Positions 5,995 to 7,529 of a stretch of DNA of 7,529 bases are shown here, piece after piece. The position numbers and the translations under genes are program-made. Source of the DNA: Oscillospiraceae bacterium (GTDB lineage Bacteria; Bacillota; Clostridia; Oscillospirales; Oscillospiraceae). The notes under the pieces were generated by a model that did no database searches, was not told the origin of the DNA, and saw only the letters and a list, made by a program, of their open reading frames with translations. The stretch is taken from positions 1 through 7,529 of the forward strand of contig JAFVAS010000002.1 in NCBI GenBank assembly GCA_017480395.1, in the 5' to 3' direction. Numbering within the stretch: position 1 is the first letter of the stretch; every line of letters starts with the position of its first letter.

Positions 5995-7185
5995 ATGAGT
6001 ACCATCTGTCTGAAAAACGCCCGCCTCAGCGACGGGACGCTGTGGAACGTCCGCGCCGACGTGCTGGTGGACGCCGCCGAGGGGCAGATCGCGGCCATCG
6101 GCCCGGATCTGGCCGGCGACGAGACCATTGACCTGACGGGCTGCACCATCCTGCCCGGCCTCTTTGACGCCCATGTCCACGTCGTCACCGGCCAGATCGA
6201 ATACAACGACGTGGCTCTGAAAAACTGGGCCCGGGCCGGGGTGCTGACCGTCCGGGATCTGGGCCTGGGAGACGGGAGCCACGCCGGCGACGGCTATCTC
6301 GCCTGGCGGGAGACGGTGCGCCGCCCCGACTGCGCGGAGATTCTGACCGCCGGGCAGGCCATCGCCGCCCGGGGCGGCTATATGCACCGCATGGGCCCGT
6401 CGGAGAACGGCATCGGCGTCACCTCCCCGGAGGAGGCCCGGGCCGCCATCCTCAAGCAGCTGGCCGACGGGTGCGACGGCGTCAAGACCGCCATGGATCT
6501 GGACGGCATGCGGGAGGACACCCCCCAGCTCTCCCCGGAGATCCTGCGCACCATCGCCGAGACCGCGAAGAGCATGAACGTCTGGTGCTGCGCCCATGTG
6601 CTCCAGAGCCGGTTCCTGCGCCCCCTGGTGGAGGGCGGCATCCCGGAGATGGCTCACATGGTCACCGACCCCATCCCGGAGGATCTGCTGGACGAGATGG
6701 CCGCCAGGCGCATCCCCGTCACCTGCACCCTCCAGGCCATCAACGCCCCCCGGCCCCCGCTGCCGCCGGAGGCCCTGGCCTCCATGCCCCCGGAGATGAA
6801 GGAGATGATCGCCAAGCTGGAGGCCATCGACACCGTCCAGCAGGAGCGCGACGCCGTGGACAACGCCCGCCGCTACCACGAGAAGGGCGGCATGCTGGTG
6901 CTGGGCACCGACACCATGCGCATGGAGCTCAACCCGGAGGCCGTGGGCGTGCCCGTCAAGGAGTTCCGGCTGATGTACGAGGCGGGCCTGACCGTCCAGG
7001 AGGTGCTGGCCGCCGCCACCTGCAACGCCGCCCGGGTCTGCAAGGTGGATGACCGGCTGGGCAGCATCGAGGTGGGCAAGCAGGCCAACCTGATCGCCAT
7101 CCGGTCCCCGCTGGACGAGACCTTTGAGGCCCTCACCCATGTGGAGTTCGTCATGAACCGGGGCGTGGTCATCAAACAGGCATAA
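5995..7185 (+). CDS. Metal-dependent amidohydrolase (imidazolonepropionase/prolidase-like), 396 aa
   Basis: Amidohydrolase-superfamily enzyme with a flanking beta-sandwich (about 1-52 and 345-396) around a TIM barrel. The binuclear metal site is complete: Asp58-x-His60-Val-His62 after the ILPGLFDAHVH strand, Lys164 (GVKTAMD, expected to be carboxylated), His201 (CAHV), His221 (MAHMV) and Asp306 (LGTDT). This set is typical of the branch holding imidazolonepropionase-like and Xaa-Pro dipeptidase-like hydrolases. These cleave C-N bonds in cyclic amides or N-acyl compounds, though members also hydrolyse esters or lactones. The usual GGH after strand two is here GGYMHRMG (from about 127), which may reshape the pocket. 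The gene starts 22 bp after the SnoaL-like stop, with AAGGCGG at 5978-5984, so the two are co-transcribed. No signal peptide is seen. The substrate is unknown. Confidence 0.9.
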   Translation: MSTICLKNARLSDGTLWNVRADVLVDAAEGQIAAIGPDLAGDETIDLTGCTILPGLFDAHVHVVTGQIEYNDVALKNWARAGVLTVRDLGLGDGSHAGDGYLAWRETVRRPDCAEILTAGQAIAARGGYMHRMGPSENGIGVTSPEEARAAILKQLADGCDGVKTAMDLDGMREDTPQLSPEILRTIAETAKSMNVWCCAHVLQSRFLRPLVEGGIPEMAHMVTDPIPEDLLDEMAARRIPVTCTLQAINAPRPPLPPEALASMPPEMKEMIAKLEAIDTVQQERDAVDNARRYHEKGGMLVLGTDTMRMELNPEAVGVPVKEFRLMYEAGLTVQEVLAAATCNAARVCKVDDRLGSIEVGKQANLIAIRSPLDETFEALTHVEFVMNRGVVIKQA

Positions 7186-7506
7186 AAAGCGCAACGCGCC
7201 GTCACCGACTTCGCCCTGGGCAACGGCTACGTCGTGCTGCTCTACCCCGAGGGGGAGGCGGGCTTTCCCCTGCGGGTGGGGGATGTGGTGACCCTCTCCC
7301 TGGAGGCCAATGACGCCTGCCTCCTGGAGATCGGCGCGGTGGAGAACGGCCGGGTCTGCGCGGCGCTGGACACCGAACGGACGCGCAGCCACAGCGTGAC
7401 CTATGAGGTGCCGGAGGATGGCGCCTACTGCTTCATCGTGGGATATACCAGCAGCTCCGCCAGTAACTTCACCCATTGCCGTCTGGAGGTCACGCCAGCC
7501 CCGTAA
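7186..7506 (+). pseudogene. Probable 3' remnant of a beta-rich protein gene (no credible start)
   Basis: After the amidohydrolase TAA the same frame stays open for 106 codons, to a TAA at 7504-7506. Third positions are almost all G or C from about 7201 on, as in real genes here. The protein reads as alternating beta-strands and turns (VTDFALGNGYVVLLYP, LRVGDVVTLSLEAND, YEVPEDGAYCFIVGYTS), resembling a C-terminal beta-sandwich domain of a larger secreted or membrane protein; I cannot name the family. The only early start candidate is GTG at 7234, in the middle of the apparent first strands and without a ribosome binding site. The amidohydrolase already ends at a natural family C-terminus, so the stop is not an internal nonsense mutation. 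A 5'-truncated gene left by deletion or recombination is the best explanation. A short 90-aa product from GTG is less likely. Confidence 0.55.
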
Positions 7507-7529
7507 AACGCAAAAACGCAAAATCGCAA
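7503..7529. repeat. A-rich CGC short tandem repeat at the right edge
   Basis: Three imperfect units, AAAACGC, AAAAACGC and AAAATCGC, run from the stop codon of the remnant to the window end. A related motif, AAAAAGCGCAACGC, follows the amidohydrolase stop at 7184-7197. Whether the repeat continues beyond the window is unknown. Confidence 0.5.

Noticed and set aside
7189..7199. GCGC-AAC-GCGC as a terminator after the amidohydrolase
   Set aside because: The 4-bp stem is too short and the A-run precedes it on the plus strand, so it does not look like a terminator for the operon.
5917..7521. A 534-codon open frame on the minus strand opposite the amidohydrolase
   Set aside because: Same GC-driven shadow effect. 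The product is Gly/His/Val-rich without family features, and the plus-strand frame has a complete enzyme active site.

Overview
The window is GC-rich, compact bacterial DNA with very GC-rich third codon positions. It has clear AGGAGG-type ribosome binding sites, good -10/-35 promoters and short intergenic gaps. The MATE transporter, the GH65 phosphorylase, the G/C-block intergenic repeats at the left end and the overall style fit a high-GC gut Clostridia lineage, such as an Oscillospiraceae/Flavonifractor-like organism. That assignment is inferred from style and protein families; no taxonomic marker gene is present.

Layout. Positions 1-118 hold a non-coding G/C-block repeat cluster. Positions 137-226 hold a regulatory region with two closely related dyads (TTGTGACAA and TTGTGGACAA cores), a 12-bp palindrome and a strong promoter. 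Positions 269-1651 encode a MATE-family multidrug/cation antiporter, closed by a textbook intrinsic terminator (1671-1698). A separate promoter (1700-1728) begins at that terminator and drives a stand-alone glycoside hydrolase family 65 disaccharide phosphorylase (1775-4042). A hairpin (4084-4116) lies between the GH65 gene and a convergent LysR-type regulator on the minus strand (4122-5051). The regulator is divergent from a two-gene operon: an NTF2/SnoaL-like protein (5241-5972) and a metal-dependent amidohydrolase (5995-7185). After the amidohydrolase stop codon, an open, protein-like stretch without a credible start (7186-7506) looks like the 3' remnant of another gene. The window ends in an A-rich CGC repeat.

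How the genes work together. The most interesting unit is the LysR / SnoaL-like / amidohydrolase module. The 189-bp divergent region contains a perfect TTCCAA-T-TTGGAA dyad (T-N11-A, the LysR-family signature). Its centre is about 65 bp upstream of the predicted operon start and just upstream of the regulator's own -35 element. The operon promoter has a good -10 but a poor -35, as expected for an activator-dependent promoter. I infer an inducible pathway for a small molecule in which the amidohydrolase hydrolyses a C-N or similar bond and the SnoaL-like protein acts on the substrate or product; the substrate cannot be read from the sequence. The MATE and GH65 genes appear to be independent transcription units.
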